Positions 8,290-16,779 of a stretch of DNA of 44,271 nucleotides are shown here, in pieces. How positions within the stretch are numbered: the first letter of the stretch is position 1; each line of letters begins with the position of its first letter. The stretch is taken from contig NZ_PVZN01000026.1 of assembly GCF_003024385.1 (NCBI RefSeq), forward strand, positions 1 through 44,271. Reading direction: 5' to 3'. The notes below the pieces were generated by a model. That model saw only the letters and a program-made list of their open reading frames with translations. It made no database searches and was not told the origin of the DNA. This DNA comes from Pseudomonas sp. BBP2017 (lineage in GTDB: Bacteria; Pseudomonadota; Gammaproteobacteria; Pseudomonadales; Pseudomonadaceae). The position numbers and the translations under genes are program-made.

Positions 8290-9096
8290 TTAGTGGCTGC
8301 CTTGTTGCTCGGCCAGCTTGTCAGCCAGGCGGACGAAGGCGGCCAGGTCCAGCTGTTCTGGGCGCAGGCTGCCGTCGACGCCAGCGGCTTCGATGGCTTC
8401 GCTGCTGAGCAGGGCCTTGAGCGTGTTGCGCAGGGTCTTGCGCCGTTGATTGAAGGCTTCGCGAACGATGCGCTCAAGCAGGCGGTGATCCTTGGCCGGG
8501 AACGGCAGGGTTTCGTGCGGGACCAGGCGCACGATGGCCGAGTCGACCTTCGGTGGCGGATTGAATGCACCGGGGCCTACGTTGAACAGGTGTTCGACCC
8601 GGCAGTGGTACTGGACCATGATCGACAGGCGCCCCCAGTCACCACCACCGGGACCTGCAGCCAGGCGCTCGACCACTTCCTTCTGCAGCATGAAGTGCAT
8701 GTCGCGGATCAGCTCGGCGTTGGCCAGCAGGTGGAAGATCAGAGGCGTGGAGATGTTGTATGGCAGGTTGCCGACCACGCGCAGGCTGTGCGGCGCGGCG
8801 CCCAGGCTGGTGAAGTCGAATTTCAGGGCGTCGCCCTGATGCAGGCGGAAGTTGTCGCGGCCAGCGAATTGCTGGTTGAGAATCGGCACCAGGTCCTTGT
8901 CCAGCTCGACCACGTCAAGCTGCGCGCCGCTGCCCAGCAGGCCTTCGGTCAGGGCGCCCTGGCCCGGGCCGATTTCCAGCATGCGATCGCCCGCCTTGGC
9001 GTGGATCGAGCGCAGGATGCGGTCAATGACCCCGGCATCGTGCAGGAAGTTCTGGCCGAAGCGCTTGCGCGCCCGGTGTTGGTATTGCTCACTCAT
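8290..9096 (-). CDS. rsmA: 16S rRNA dimethyladenosine transferase
   Basis: Dimethylates two adjacent adenosines (A1518 and A1519 in E. coli numbering) near the 3' end of 16S rRNA during small-subunit maturation, using S-adenosylmethionine. The 268-residue protein begins with a basic QHRARKRFGQNFLHD segment. It carries the SAM-binding EIGPGQG at residues 41-47 and the catalytic NLPYN at 111-115. The start overlaps the pdxA stop by 4 bases. Loss of the gene causes kasugamycin resistance in E. coli (ksgA). It sits in the conserved lptD-surA-pdxA-rsmA chain. Confidence 0.97.
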   Translation of the reverse strand: MSEQYQHRARKRFGQNFLHDAGVIDRILRSIHAKAGDRMLEIGPGQGALTEGLLGSGAQLDVVELDKDLVPILNQQFAGRDNFRLHQGDALKFDFTSLGAAPHSLRVVGNLPYNISTPLIFHLLANAELIRDMHFMLQKEVVERLAAGPGGGDWGRLSIMVQYHCRVEHLFNVGPGAFNPPPKVDSAIVRLVPHETLPFPAKDHRLLERIVREAFNQRRKTLRNTLKALLSSEAIEAAGVDGSLRPEQLDLAAFVRLADKLAEQQGSH

Positions 9097-10082
9097 AGTC
9101 GGGTCTCGGCCATCTGGTAGGCGGTTTCCAGGGCGACTTGCAGGCTGCCGGTGTCAATTTTGCCGCTGCCGGCCAGATCCAGGGCGGTGCCGTGATCGAC
9201 CGAAGTGCGGATGATCGGCAGGCCAAGGGTCACGTTGACGGCGGCGCCAAAGCCCTTGTACTTGAGTACGGGCAAGCCCTGGTCGTGGTACATCGCCAGC
9301 ACTGCGTCGCAGTGCTCCAGATATTTGGGGGTAAACAGGGTATCGGCGGGCAACGGGCCGCGCAGGTCCATGCCTTCGCTGCGCAGGCGCGCCAATGTCG
9401 GTTCGATGGTGTCGATTTCTTCATGGCCAAGGTGGCCACCTTCACCGGCGTGCGGGTTCAAGCCGCAGACCAGGATGCGCGGGTTGGCGATGCCGAACTT
9501 CTGTTGCAGGTCGGCATGCAGGATGCGCGTGACGCGCTCCAGGCGCTCCGGGGTGATGGCGTCGGCCACATCGCGCAGGGGCAGGTGAGTGGTCACCAGG
9601 GCCACGCGCAAGCCGCGAGTGGCCAGCATCATCACCACTTGTGCGGTGCCGGTAAGGTCGGCGAGGAATTCGGTGTGGCCGGAGAAGGCGATACCGCTCT
9701 CGTTGATCACACCTTTGTGCACGGGCGCGGTGATCATCCCGGCAAAATGCCCGTCCAGGCAACCTTGGCCTGCGCGGGTCAGGGTTTCCAGGACGAAAGC
9801 GGCATTGGCCTTGTCCAGCTGACCAGCCACCACCGGGTTCTGCAGTGGCGTATCCCAGACATACAGGCTGCCCGCCGCGGCGGGCTGGTCGGGGAGGGCG
9901 TCGAGGCTGACCGGGAGCAGGTTGACGGCCACACCCAGCTGCGTGGCCCGCTCGGCGAGCAGGTCACGGCTGGTGATGGCAATCAGGGGGTGAGGCTGGG
10001 CTTGCGCGGCGAGCAGCAGGCACAGGTCGGGACCTATGCCGGCTGGCTCGCCGGGTGTGAGGGCGAAGCGCTGAAGTTTCAC
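9093..10082 (-). CDS. pdxA: 4-hydroxythreonine-4-phosphate dehydrogenase
   Basis: Catalyses the NAD-dependent oxidation of 4-phosphohydroxy-L-threonine in the DXP-dependent pathway to pyridoxal phosphate. The 329-residue protein begins with the family signature TPGEPAGIGPDL. Its metal-binding histidines sit at 136 (GHTEFL), 211 (NPHAGE) and 266 (MYHDQG). The start overlaps the surA stop by 4 bases and its stop overlaps rsmA by 4 bases, so translation is coupled along the chain. The length is normal, with nothing missing. Confidence 0.97.
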   Translation of the reverse strand: MKLQRFALTPGEPAGIGPDLCLLLAAQAQPHPLIAITSRDLLAERATQLGVAVNLLPVSLDALPDQPAAAGSLYVWDTPLQNPVVAGQLDKANAAFVLETLTRAGQGCLDGHFAGMITAPVHKGVINESGIAFSGHTEFLADLTGTAQVVMMLATRGLRVALVTTHLPLRDVADAITPERLERVTRILHADLQQKFGIANPRILVCGLNPHAGEGGHLGHEEIDTIEPTLARLRSEGMDLRGPLPADTLFTPKYLEHCDAVLAMYHDQGLPVLKYKGFGAAVNVTLGLPIIRTSVDHGTALDLAGSGKIDTGSLQVALETAYQMAETRL

Positions 10083-11401
10083 TGGGAGGCCTGATCGGCG
10101 CCAGGAAGCTTGATTTCAACGTAGGCTTCGTCACGGATCTGACGCAGCCAGGTCTGCAGCTCTTCGTCGTACTTGCGGTTACGCAGCACGTTCATCGCTT
10201 GTTGCTCGCGGGCCTGTTCGGTGCTGTCGGTGGCGCGACGGCCAAGGACTTCGAGGACGTGCCAGCCGTATTGGGTTTTAAACGGTTTGGTGACCTGACC
10301 CTGCTGGGCGCTGGCCATTTCTTCGCGGAACTCGGGCACCAGTGCATTCGGGTCGATCCAGTTCAGGTCGCCGCCGTTGAGGGCCGAACCCGGGTCTTCA
10401 GAGAAGCTCTTCGCCAGTTGGGCAAAATCTTCGCCGCTCTGGATGCGCTCGTAGAGTTTATCTGCCAGTGCTTTGGTGGCCGCTTCGCTGCGGATCTCGC
10501 TAGGCTTGATCAGGATATGGCGAACGTGCACCTCGTCACGCACCAGGGTCTGGCCGCCGCGTTTTTCCTGCAACTTGAGGATGATGAAGCCGCCCGGGGT
10601 GCGGACGGGCTCGGTGACATCGCCGACCGACATGGAGCTCAGCAGGCGGTCGAAGGGAGGTGGTAATTGAGCTGCTTTACGCCAGCCCATTTCGCCGCCT
10701 TCCAGCGCGGTTTCGCTTGCCGAACGGGCGATGGCCAGTTGAGCGAAGTCGGCACCCTGCTTGAGCTGCAGGTAAACCTGCTCGGCTTGCCTGGCTGCGG
10801 CCTGGATGGTGGCCGAATCTGCGCGCTCCGGGGTTGGGATCAGGATGTTGGCCAGGCGGAACTCTTCCGACAGCTGCATCTTGCCCATGTCCGAGGCGAG
10901 GAAGTTCTTCACTTCCTGTTCCGAAACCTGAATACGTTCGGCCACACGACGCTGACGCACACGGCTGATGATCATCTCGCGACGAACCTGCTCGCGAGCA
11001 TCTTCATAGGACAGACCGTCGCGCGCCAGGGCTGCACGGAACTGCTCCAGATTCATGCCATTGCGCTGGGCGATGGTGCCGATGGCCTGGTTCAGCTCTT
11101 CGTCGGTGATGCGAATGCCGGAGCGATCGCCGATCTGCAGTTGCAGGTTTTCGACGATCAGGCGTTCGAGCACCTGTTGATCGAGCACGCCAGTGGGCGG
11201 CACAGAGCCACCACGCTTGGCGATGGTCTGCTGGACTTCGCGCACGCGCTGGTCCAGCTGGCTCTTCATGACCACGTCGTTATCGACGATGGCCACAACG
11301 CTATCCAGAGTTTGCACAGCGGCATGCGCCGTGCCGCTCAGTAATACAGCGCCCAGCAACAGCGGGCGCAGACAATCAGTAAGCTTGGTCTTCACGTTCA
11401 C
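10079..11401 (-). CDS. surA: Periplasmic chaperone / peptidyl-prolyl isomerase SurA
   Basis: Escorts unfolded outer-membrane proteins through the periplasm to the BAM complex. The 440-residue protein has a signal peptide of about 27 residues ending AHA and a SurA N-terminal chaperone region. Two parvulin domains follow at roughly 180-283 and 294-393. The start codon is GTG at 11401, and a second in-frame GTG at 11395 is possible. An AAGG lies 5 bases before the first. The start lies inside lptD, overlapping it by 26 bases, so surA translation probably depends on ribosomes finishing lptD. LptD is itself a SurA client, which makes the pairing functional. Confidence 0.95.
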   Translation of the reverse strand: MNVKTKLTDCLRPLLLGAVLLSGTAHAAVQTLDSVVAIVDNDVVMKSQLDQRVREVQQTIAKRGGSVPPTGVLDQQVLERLIVENLQLQIGDRSGIRITDEELNQAIGTIAQRNGMNLEQFRAALARDGLSYEDAREQVRREMIISRVRQRRVAERIQVSEQEVKNFLASDMGKMQLSEEFRLANILIPTPERADSATIQAAARQAEQVYLQLKQGADFAQLAIARSASETALEGGEMGWRKAAQLPPPFDRLLSSMSVGDVTEPVRTPGGFIILKLQEKRGGQTLVRDEVHVRHILIKPSEIRSEAATKALADKLYERIQSGEDFAQLAKSFSEDPGSALNGGDLNWIDPNALVPEFREEMASAQQGQVTKPFKTQYGWHVLEVLGRRATDSTEQAREQQAMNVLRNRKYDEELQTWLRQIRDEAYVEIKLPGADQASQ

Positions 11402-14189
11402 GATAACCTTGAATGCCTTTGTCGAGGAAAGACTCGACCTTATTGCCCACTACGCCGCCGAGGCCTTTCAGCACAATCTGCAGGAAGACGCCGTGGTCGC
11501 CTTGTTCGTTTTGCGGAGCTGCCTGGCTAAAGTCGTCGTAGTCAATCCAGTAACGGTTGATCAGACGCAGCTTCCAGCAGCAGTTGTCGTATTCGAAGCC
11601 ACCAAAGGCTTCCAGGGTACGGTTCTGGCTGTAGTCGTGCTGCCAGCGAGCGATTGCGTTCCACTGTGGAACGATCGGCCACATGACCGAGAAGTCATGT
11701 TGCTGGATTTTGTAGTAATCCTTGACGTAGTTCGGGCTGCCTGGGGTGCCATAGTCGCTGTTGCCACCTGCCGACCAGGTACCTGTCGCCTGATCGTAGC
11801 GAACCATGTCATTGCGGTAGCGATAGCCGAGGTTGACGACTTTGTTCACGTTGTCTTCAGGCTGGTAGTGGAACATCGCACTGCCCGAACGGGTGCTGCG
11901 GCTGTCTGGATCCCAGTTGAAGTCGGAGTTGAAGCGCCAGTCGCGGTTGTAGCGATATTGGTACTCAAGCGCGTAAGGCGATACGTCAGAAAGTGAATCG
12001 TCGCGGGTGCGGTAGTCGATACCCGGCAATTGCACCTTACGATCTTTGAAGTACAGTGCTTGACCGACGCTGAAGCGTTGACGCTCGAAGCCGTTTTCTT
12101 CGATCCAGCGGTTGGTCACACCCAGCGACAGTTTGTTCTCGTCACCAATCCGGTCGCGACCGCTGAAGCGATTGTCACGGAACAGCGAGCTGTAATTGAA
12201 TGTGCTCTCGCCAGTGTCAAAGACGGGAATGTCTTTCTGATCTTCATAGGGCACATACAGGTAGTACAGGCGTGGCTCAAGGGTTTGACGATAGTTTTTG
12301 CCAAACCACTGGGTGTTACGGTCGAAATACAGGCCACTGTCGACGTTGAAGATTGGCACATTTCGATTCTGCGTACTGCTGTATCTGCCGCGAAGTTCGG
12401 AGCCAGTCGCCGCCTGCTGTTTACCCTGGCTGTCCAGGTCCAGCTCGTAATGTGTAGTGGTGTATTTGATCGATGGCTTCAGGTAGCCATAGGTCGCAGT
12501 AAGCGGCAGGCTGATTTCTGGCGCCGCATAGAATCGATCGCCATTGGCACGGGCCAGGCCGAATACGTTCTGGTCGATCCGGCCGCCGTCTGCGCGCACG
12601 CTGGTGTCCAGGTTGCCGTCTTCGTCAAACACTGGGCCACTTTTCAGGTCGCGGTCGAAGCGAACTGCTTCGGTTTGATATTTCAGATCAAGGCCACCTG
12701 GATGATACGGCAGCATCCCGTTGAAGGTGATCTGCGGCAGGCGATCATACGGGGTGATCTTGGAGATGGTCGCCATCTCATAGGCATGCATGTTCAGTCG
12801 CGCGACGTAGTCATCGCCACGATAGGTTAAGGCGCCTTGCTGGTTGACGACGTCTTTGCTCTCGACCCCAATCTGATCCGATTCCAGATCCTGGAAGTAG
12901 AACGGATCGCTGATGTCGGTGTAGTCAACTTCCGCCAGCAGCCGCTCATCCAAGCCACCCTTGTGCTGCCAGTTGACCATCCAGCGCTGATCTTTGTAGT
13001 CAGTCTGTTCCTTACGATCATCATTCTTGTCATTCAGGTAAGCACCACCAAACTGACCTTCACTGGACTTGGTCAGGTAGCGGAACTCGCCTTCCATCAA
13101 CATGCCGCGTTTGGCCATGTAGCGTGGATACAAGGTGGCGTCGTAGTTTGGCGCCAGGTTGAAGTAGTACGGCGTAACCAGCATGAAGCCGGTGTCGCTG
13201 CTGGTGCTGAACGACGGTGGCAGGAAGCCGGACTGACGACGGTCGTCGATCGGGAAGTAGATATACGGTGTGTAGAACACCGGGAAATCCTTGACCCGCA
13301 GGGTGACGTTGGTCGCGGTACCGAAGCCGGTAGCCGGGTTCAGGGTGATGTTGTTGCCTTTGAGCTGCCAGGCGTTGCTGTTCGGCTCACAGGTGGTGTA
13401 GGTACCATCCTTGAGGCGGATGATCGCGTTCTCGGCACGCTTGGCGTACAGCGCGTTACCGCGGACACGCGACTTGTGCATGACGTATTCGGCGTTGTCG
13501 ACCTTGGCTTCACCGGTGTCGAGCTGGATGTCGGCATGATCGCCAACCACCAGCGAACCGTTGTCACGGATCTTGACGTTGCCGCTGAGCTCGCCGCGGT
13601 TTTCGGCCTGGTACAGGTTGGCCTCGTCGGCCTCGACCTGCATGCTGCCCTGACGCATGACCACATCACCGGCGAGGGTGGCGATCTGCTGCTCCTGCTG
13701 GTAGCGGGAAACCTTGGCGCCGATGAAGGTCGGTGCTTCGTCCTTCGGCGTGGTGTCATCCATGCCCGGACGGGTCGGCTCGATGTAGGCGCCGGCGCAA
13801 TAAGGCCCGGTTTCGGCGAGCTGGGCAGGGGTCAGCTGATCACGCGGAACCCAGTCCAGGTGGCTGTAGTCATCACTGCGGGTTTTGAGGCCACGGCCCT
13901 TGCTCTCGGTAACGAGCATCGGGCCTTTGCCAGCTTCTTCGACGGCTTCGCCGGTCTCAGCGCTGGCTTCACCCGTCGAGCTGGCAGCTGCACCCGGATG
14001 CACCGGACGAGGCGGCAGCGCGGCAGCGTTGGCTTTGGGCTTGCAGTCCCAGCCTCCGGCAGCGGACACTTGGCAGTCGAATTGCTCTGCGGCGACCACA
14101 TACGAGGTGGCCAGAGGTTGCAGCGCCAGCAGACCGCCGGTGACCAGCAACGGGAATTTTTTACGAAACGCGGGGGATTTCAATGCCAT
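11376..14189 (-). CDS. lptD: LPS-assembly outer-membrane protein LptD
   Basis: The outer-membrane barrel that, with the lipoprotein LptE, inserts lipopolysaccharide into the outer leaflet. The 937-residue precursor has a basic start (MALKSPAFRKK) and a signal sequence ending near VVAA. A Pseudomonas-type extra segment with C39 and C49 follows. Next come an OstA/LptA-like periplasmic domain (about 160-300) and a long aromatic-rich beta-barrel. The adjacent C870-C871 pair near the C-terminus matches the cysteines that form the essential disulfides in E. coli. The start at 14189 was chosen for its signal peptide. An upstream GTG extension to 14240 is less likely. It heads the minus-strand chain, divergent from amgK. 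Confidence 0.95.
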   Translation of the reverse strand: MALKSPAFRKKFPLLVTGGLLALQPLATSYVVAAEQFDCQVSAAGGWDCKPKANAAALPPRPVHPGAAASSTGEASAETGEAVEEAGKGPMLVTESKGRGLKTRSDDYSHLDWVPRDQLTPAQLAETGPYCAGAYIEPTRPGMDDTTPKDEAPTFIGAKVSRYQQEQQIATLAGDVVMRQGSMQVEADEANLYQAENRGELSGNVKIRDNGSLVVGDHADIQLDTGEAKVDNAEYVMHKSRVRGNALYAKRAENAIIRLKDGTYTTCEPNSNAWQLKGNNITLNPATGFGTATNVTLRVKDFPVFYTPYIYFPIDDRRQSGFLPPSFSTSSDTGFMLVTPYYFNLAPNYDATLYPRYMAKRGMLMEGEFRYLTKSSEGQFGGAYLNDKNDDRKEQTDYKDQRWMVNWQHKGGLDERLLAEVDYTDISDPFYFQDLESDQIGVESKDVVNQQGALTYRGDDYVARLNMHAYEMATISKITPYDRLPQITFNGMLPYHPGGLDLKYQTEAVRFDRDLKSGPVFDEDGNLDTSVRADGGRIDQNVFGLARANGDRFYAAPEISLPLTATYGYLKPSIKYTTTHYELDLDSQGKQQAATGSELRGRYSSTQNRNVPIFNVDSGLYFDRNTQWFGKNYRQTLEPRLYYLYVPYEDQKDIPVFDTGESTFNYSSLFRDNRFSGRDRIGDENKLSLGVTNRWIEENGFERQRFSVGQALYFKDRKVQLPGIDYRTRDDSLSDVSPYALEYQYRYNRDWRFNSDFNWDPDSRSTRSGSAMFHYQPEDNVNKVVNLGYRYRNDMVRYDQATGTWSAGGNSDYGTPGSPNYVKDYYKIQQHDFSVMWPIVPQWNAIARWQHDYSQNRTLEAFGGFEYDNCCWKLRLINRYWIDYDDFSQAAPQNEQGDHGVFLQIVLKGLGGVVGNKVESFLDKGIQGYREREDQAY

Positions 14190-14290
14190 CTTATTAGTCC
14201 GGGCTTCCTGCGTGCCATCTGCCCGCGTGTGGGGCCGCACGCCTCTCGATGGTCTGAAAAAGATGCTGGATAATAAAGCATGACCCGCTT

Positions 14291-14310
14291 GACGGCTAGG
14301 GCCGTCGGAG
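14291..14310 (+). promoter_or_regulatory. Hairpin abutting the amgK Shine-Dalgarno
   Basis: GACGGC (14291-14296) and GCCGTC (14301-14306) form a perfect 6-bp stem with a TAGG tetraloop. The next four bases, GGAG, are the amgK Shine-Dalgarno, 9 bases before the ATG. The structure could limit ribosome access to amgK-murU. The 130-base gap back to lptD must also hold both divergent promoters. Confidence 0.45.
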
Positions 14311-14319
14311 ACCCTTGTA

Positions 14320-15345
14320 ATGCCTGATCACGATGTACGCCTGCAACACCTCACTGTCTGGCTCGATGCACAACTGACCGATCTGTTTCATAAACAGGGT
14401 TGGGGTGCGGTTCCAGCGGCTAGCCTGACCGCTGCGAGCAGCGATGCTAGCTTTCGCCGCTACTTCCGCTGGCAGGCCGAAGGCCACAGTTTTATTGTCA
14501 TGGACGCACCGCCGCCGCAGGAAAACTGCCGTCCCTTTGTTGATATCGCCCATCTGCTGGCCACCGCCAGGGTCAATGTACCGGTGATTCACGCGCAGGA
14601 TCTGCAGCGTGGGTTCCTGCTGCTCAGCGACCTGGGTACGCAGACGTATCTTGATGTAATCAATGCCGACAATGCCGATGGTTTGTTCAATGACGCCATC
14701 GAAGCGCTGCTGGCCTTCCAGCAGTTGCCGATGGACGCGCCGTTGCCAAGCTATGACGTGGCCCTGTTGCGCCGCGAGCTTGAGCTGTTTCCCGAGTGGT
14801 ATGTCGGTCGCGAGCTGGGCCTGGGCTTTACAGATGCGCAACTGGCCGCCTGGCAGCGCATCAGCAGCCTGTTGATTGACAGTGCCCTGTCCCAGCCGAA
14901 AGTGCTGGTTCACCGCGACTATATGCCACGCAACCTGATGCAGAGCGTTCCGAACCCCGGCGTGCTGGACTTCCAGGATGCGGTGTACGGCCCGGTCACT
15001 TATGACATTACTTGCCTGTTCAAGGACGCCTTCTTGAGCTGGCCGCAAGCGCGAGTGCAGAGCTGGCTCAAAGATTACTGGGGACGCGCGCAGGCCAAGG
15101 GCATCCCGGTCCAGGCCGACTTTGAAGCCTTTCACCGTGCCAGCGACTTGATGGGCGTACAGCGCCACCTGAAAGTCATCGGCATTTTTGCCCGTATCTG
15201 CCACCGCGATGGCAAGCCACGCTACCTGACCGATGTACCACGTTTCTTCGCCTATATAGATGAAGTGATTGCCCGCCGTCCTGAACTGGCCGAGCTGGAT
15301 GAACTGATCGAGAGCCTGCAGGCTGCGGGCGGAGCGCGTCCATGA
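14320..15345 (+). CDS. amgK: N-acetylmuramate/N-acetylglucosamine 1-kinase AmgK
   Basis: An anomeric sugar kinase that phosphorylates MurNAc (and GlcNAc) at C1 in the cell-wall recycling route known from P. putida. This route bypasses the fosfomycin-sensitive early steps of UDP-MurNAc synthesis. The 341-residue protein has the aminoglycoside-phosphotransferase/choline-kinase fold. The catalytic loop is H198-R-D200 with N205, and the metal-binding D217-F-Q follows. Its stop overlaps the murU start by 4 bases, so kinase and uridylyltransferase are made together. A hairpin sits immediately before the GGAG ribosome site. It is divergent from lptD, and both are envelope genes. Confidence 0.93.
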   Translation: MPDHDVRLQHLTVWLDAQLTDLFHKQGWGAVPAASLTAASSDASFRRYFRWQAEGHSFIVMDAPPPQENCRPFVDIAHLLATARVNVPVIHAQDLQRGFLLLSDLGTQTYLDVINADNADGLFNDAIEALLAFQQLPMDAPLPSYDVALLRRELELFPEWYVGRELGLGFTDAQLAAWQRISSLLIDSALSQPKVLVHRDYMPRNLMQSVPNPGVLDFQDAVYGPVTYDITCLFKDAFLSWPQARVQSWLKDYWGRAQAKGIPVQADFEAFHRASDLMGVQRHLKVIGIFARICHRDGKPRYLTDVPRFFAYIDEVIARRPELAELDELIESLQAAGGARP

Positions 15346-16013
15346 AAGCGATGATCCTGGCGGCGGGCAAGGGTGAGCGGATGCGTCCGCTGACCTTGCA
15401 CACGCCAAAACCTCTGCTGCCAGTGGCGGGCGTGCCGCTGATCGAGTACCACCTGCGCGCCCTGGTGGCAGCAGGTTTCAAGGAAGTGGTAATCAACCAT
15501 GCCTGGCTCGGTGCGCAAATCGAAGCTCATCTGGGTGACGGTGCCGGTTGGGGATTGAGCATCAGCTACTCGCCGGAGGGCGAGCCGCTGGAGACCGGGG
15601 GCGGGATCTACAAGGCTTTGCCCTTGCTCGGCAATGCCCCCTTTGTGCTGGTCAACGGTGATGTCTGGAGCGATTACGACTTCAGCCGTTTGCCGCCAAA
15701 GCCTGCGGGCCTTGCCCATCTGGTACTGGTCGATAACCCCGGCCATCACGGCAAGGGCGATTTCTGCCTGCAACAGGGGTTGGTCAGTGATGGCCTGGAC
15801 GGCGCTGCCACCCTGACCTACAGCGGTATTGCAGTCATTGACCCAGCCTTGTTCGATGGCTGTACGGCAGGGGCCTTCAAGTTGGCACCGCTGTTGCGTG
15901 AGGCGATGGCGTCGGGTCGGGTCACGGGGGAGCATTTCAGTGGCCACTGGGTGGATGTCGGCACGCAGGAACGTTTGGCTGAAGTTGAACAACTGATCAA
16001 AGGGCGCCGTTGA
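15342..16013 (+). CDS. murU: N-acetylmuramate alpha-1-phosphate uridylyltransferase MurU
   Basis: Converts MurNAc-1-phosphate and UTP to UDP-MurNAc, the second dedicated step of the AmgK-MurU salvage pathway. The 223-residue protein is a compact nucleotidyltransferase. It has the pyrophosphorylase signature LAAGKGERMRPLT at residues 6-18, then KPLLPVAG. An internal VNGDVW supplies the metal-binding aspartate. It lacks the C-terminal acyltransferase domain of GlmU, as expected for MurU. It overlaps amgK by 4 bases and is followed by the DjlA-like gene after one base. anmK, an entry enzyme for anhydro-MurNAc, lies about 24 kb away in this window. Confidence 0.93.
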   Translation: MKAMILAAGKGERMRPLTLHTPKPLLPVAGVPLIEYHLRALVAAGFKEVVINHAWLGAQIEAHLGDGAGWGLSISYSPEGEPLETGGGIYKALPLLGNAPFVLVNGDVWSDYDFSRLPPKPAGLAHLVLVDNPGHHGKGDFCLQQGLVSDGLDGAATLTYSGIAVIDPALFDGCTAGAFKLAPLLREAMASGRVTGEHFSGHWVDVGTQERLAEVEQLIKGRR

Positions 16014-16014
16014 C

Positions 16015-16779
16015 ATGTTGTGGCCGAGCACAGTGATTGGTGCCGGGGCCGGCTTCGCCATTGCCAGCATTCCAGGGGCATTGCTGGGGGCGTTGCTGGG
16101 TCAGGCGATGGACCGCCGCTTGCAGTTGCACAGTTGGGCCCATGTCCGTGAGCGCCTGGGCGGGCGTCCGGTGCTGCGTGATGATGAAGTGCTGTTCGTC
16201 CTGCTCGGGCGTCTGGCCAAGTGTGACGGGCGGGTGGTCGACGGGCATATTCAGCAGGCACGTCAGGAGATGCAACGACTGCAAATGAGCGAGCCTGCGC
16301 GTCGCCGGGCGATTGCTGCGTTCAACCGCGGTAAGGGCGGCAAGGACCGCCTGGGCGTCTACCTGCGTCGCTTGAGGCAACAACCCCATGCCGCCGAGGG
16401 CATGTTACGCGCCTGTTGGCGTATGGTCTGGGCCGACGGTCGGGCGGGGCGCCACGAGCGCGAGTTGTTGCTGGATTGGGGGCAGCAGTTGGGCTGGTCG
16501 GCGCCCAAGGTCCAGGCGCTGGCGTTGGAATATGAGCCTCAGCGGGCTGGCCTGTCCAGCGCCAGCCTTGGATACCAGGACGCTTTGCGTATGCTCGGCG
16601 TTGAGGCGCACGCAGAGCCCGGGCAGATCAAGCAGGCGTATCGGCGGCTGGTCAGCCGCCACCATCCGGACAAGCTGGTCGGCAGTGGCGCCAGCCCATC
16701 CCAGGTGCGAGAAGCCACCGAGCGCACCCGTGAGCTGCACCAGGCCTACGCGATCATCCGCCAGCGTCGCGGTTTCTAG
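16015..16779 (+). CDS. DjlA-like membrane-anchored J-domain co-chaperone
   Basis: A 254-residue protein of DjlA type. It has one glycine-rich N-terminal membrane segment (about residues 5-32), a TerB-like helical domain in the middle, and a C-terminal J domain with the DnaK-stimulating HPD at 217-219. It should present DnaK to substrates at the inner membrane. The start is one base after the murU stop, making a three-gene operon amgK-murU-djlA. Its 3' end overlaps the convergent DUF3530 gene by 4 bases in a shared CTAG. E. coli DjlA influences capsule and envelope signalling. The role here is not known. Confidence 0.85.
   Translation: MLWPSTVIGAGAGFAIASIPGALLGALLGQAMDRRLQLHSWAHVRERLGGRPVLRDDEVLFVLLGRLAKCDGRVVDGHIQQARQEMQRLQMSEPARRRAIAAFNRGKGGKDRLGVYLRRLRQQPHAAEGMLRACWRMVWADGRAGRHERELLLDWGQQLGWSAPKVQALALEYEPQRAGLSSASLGYQDALRMLGVEAHAEPGQIKQAYRRLVSRHHPDKLVGSGASPSQVREATERTRELHQAYAIIRQRRGF

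Noticed and set aside
12837..14273. Long plus-strand reading frame opposite lptD (478 codons)
   Set aside because: It is antisense to a clear lptD with all its motifs. The translation has no recognisable domain, and long antisense frames are common at this GC content.
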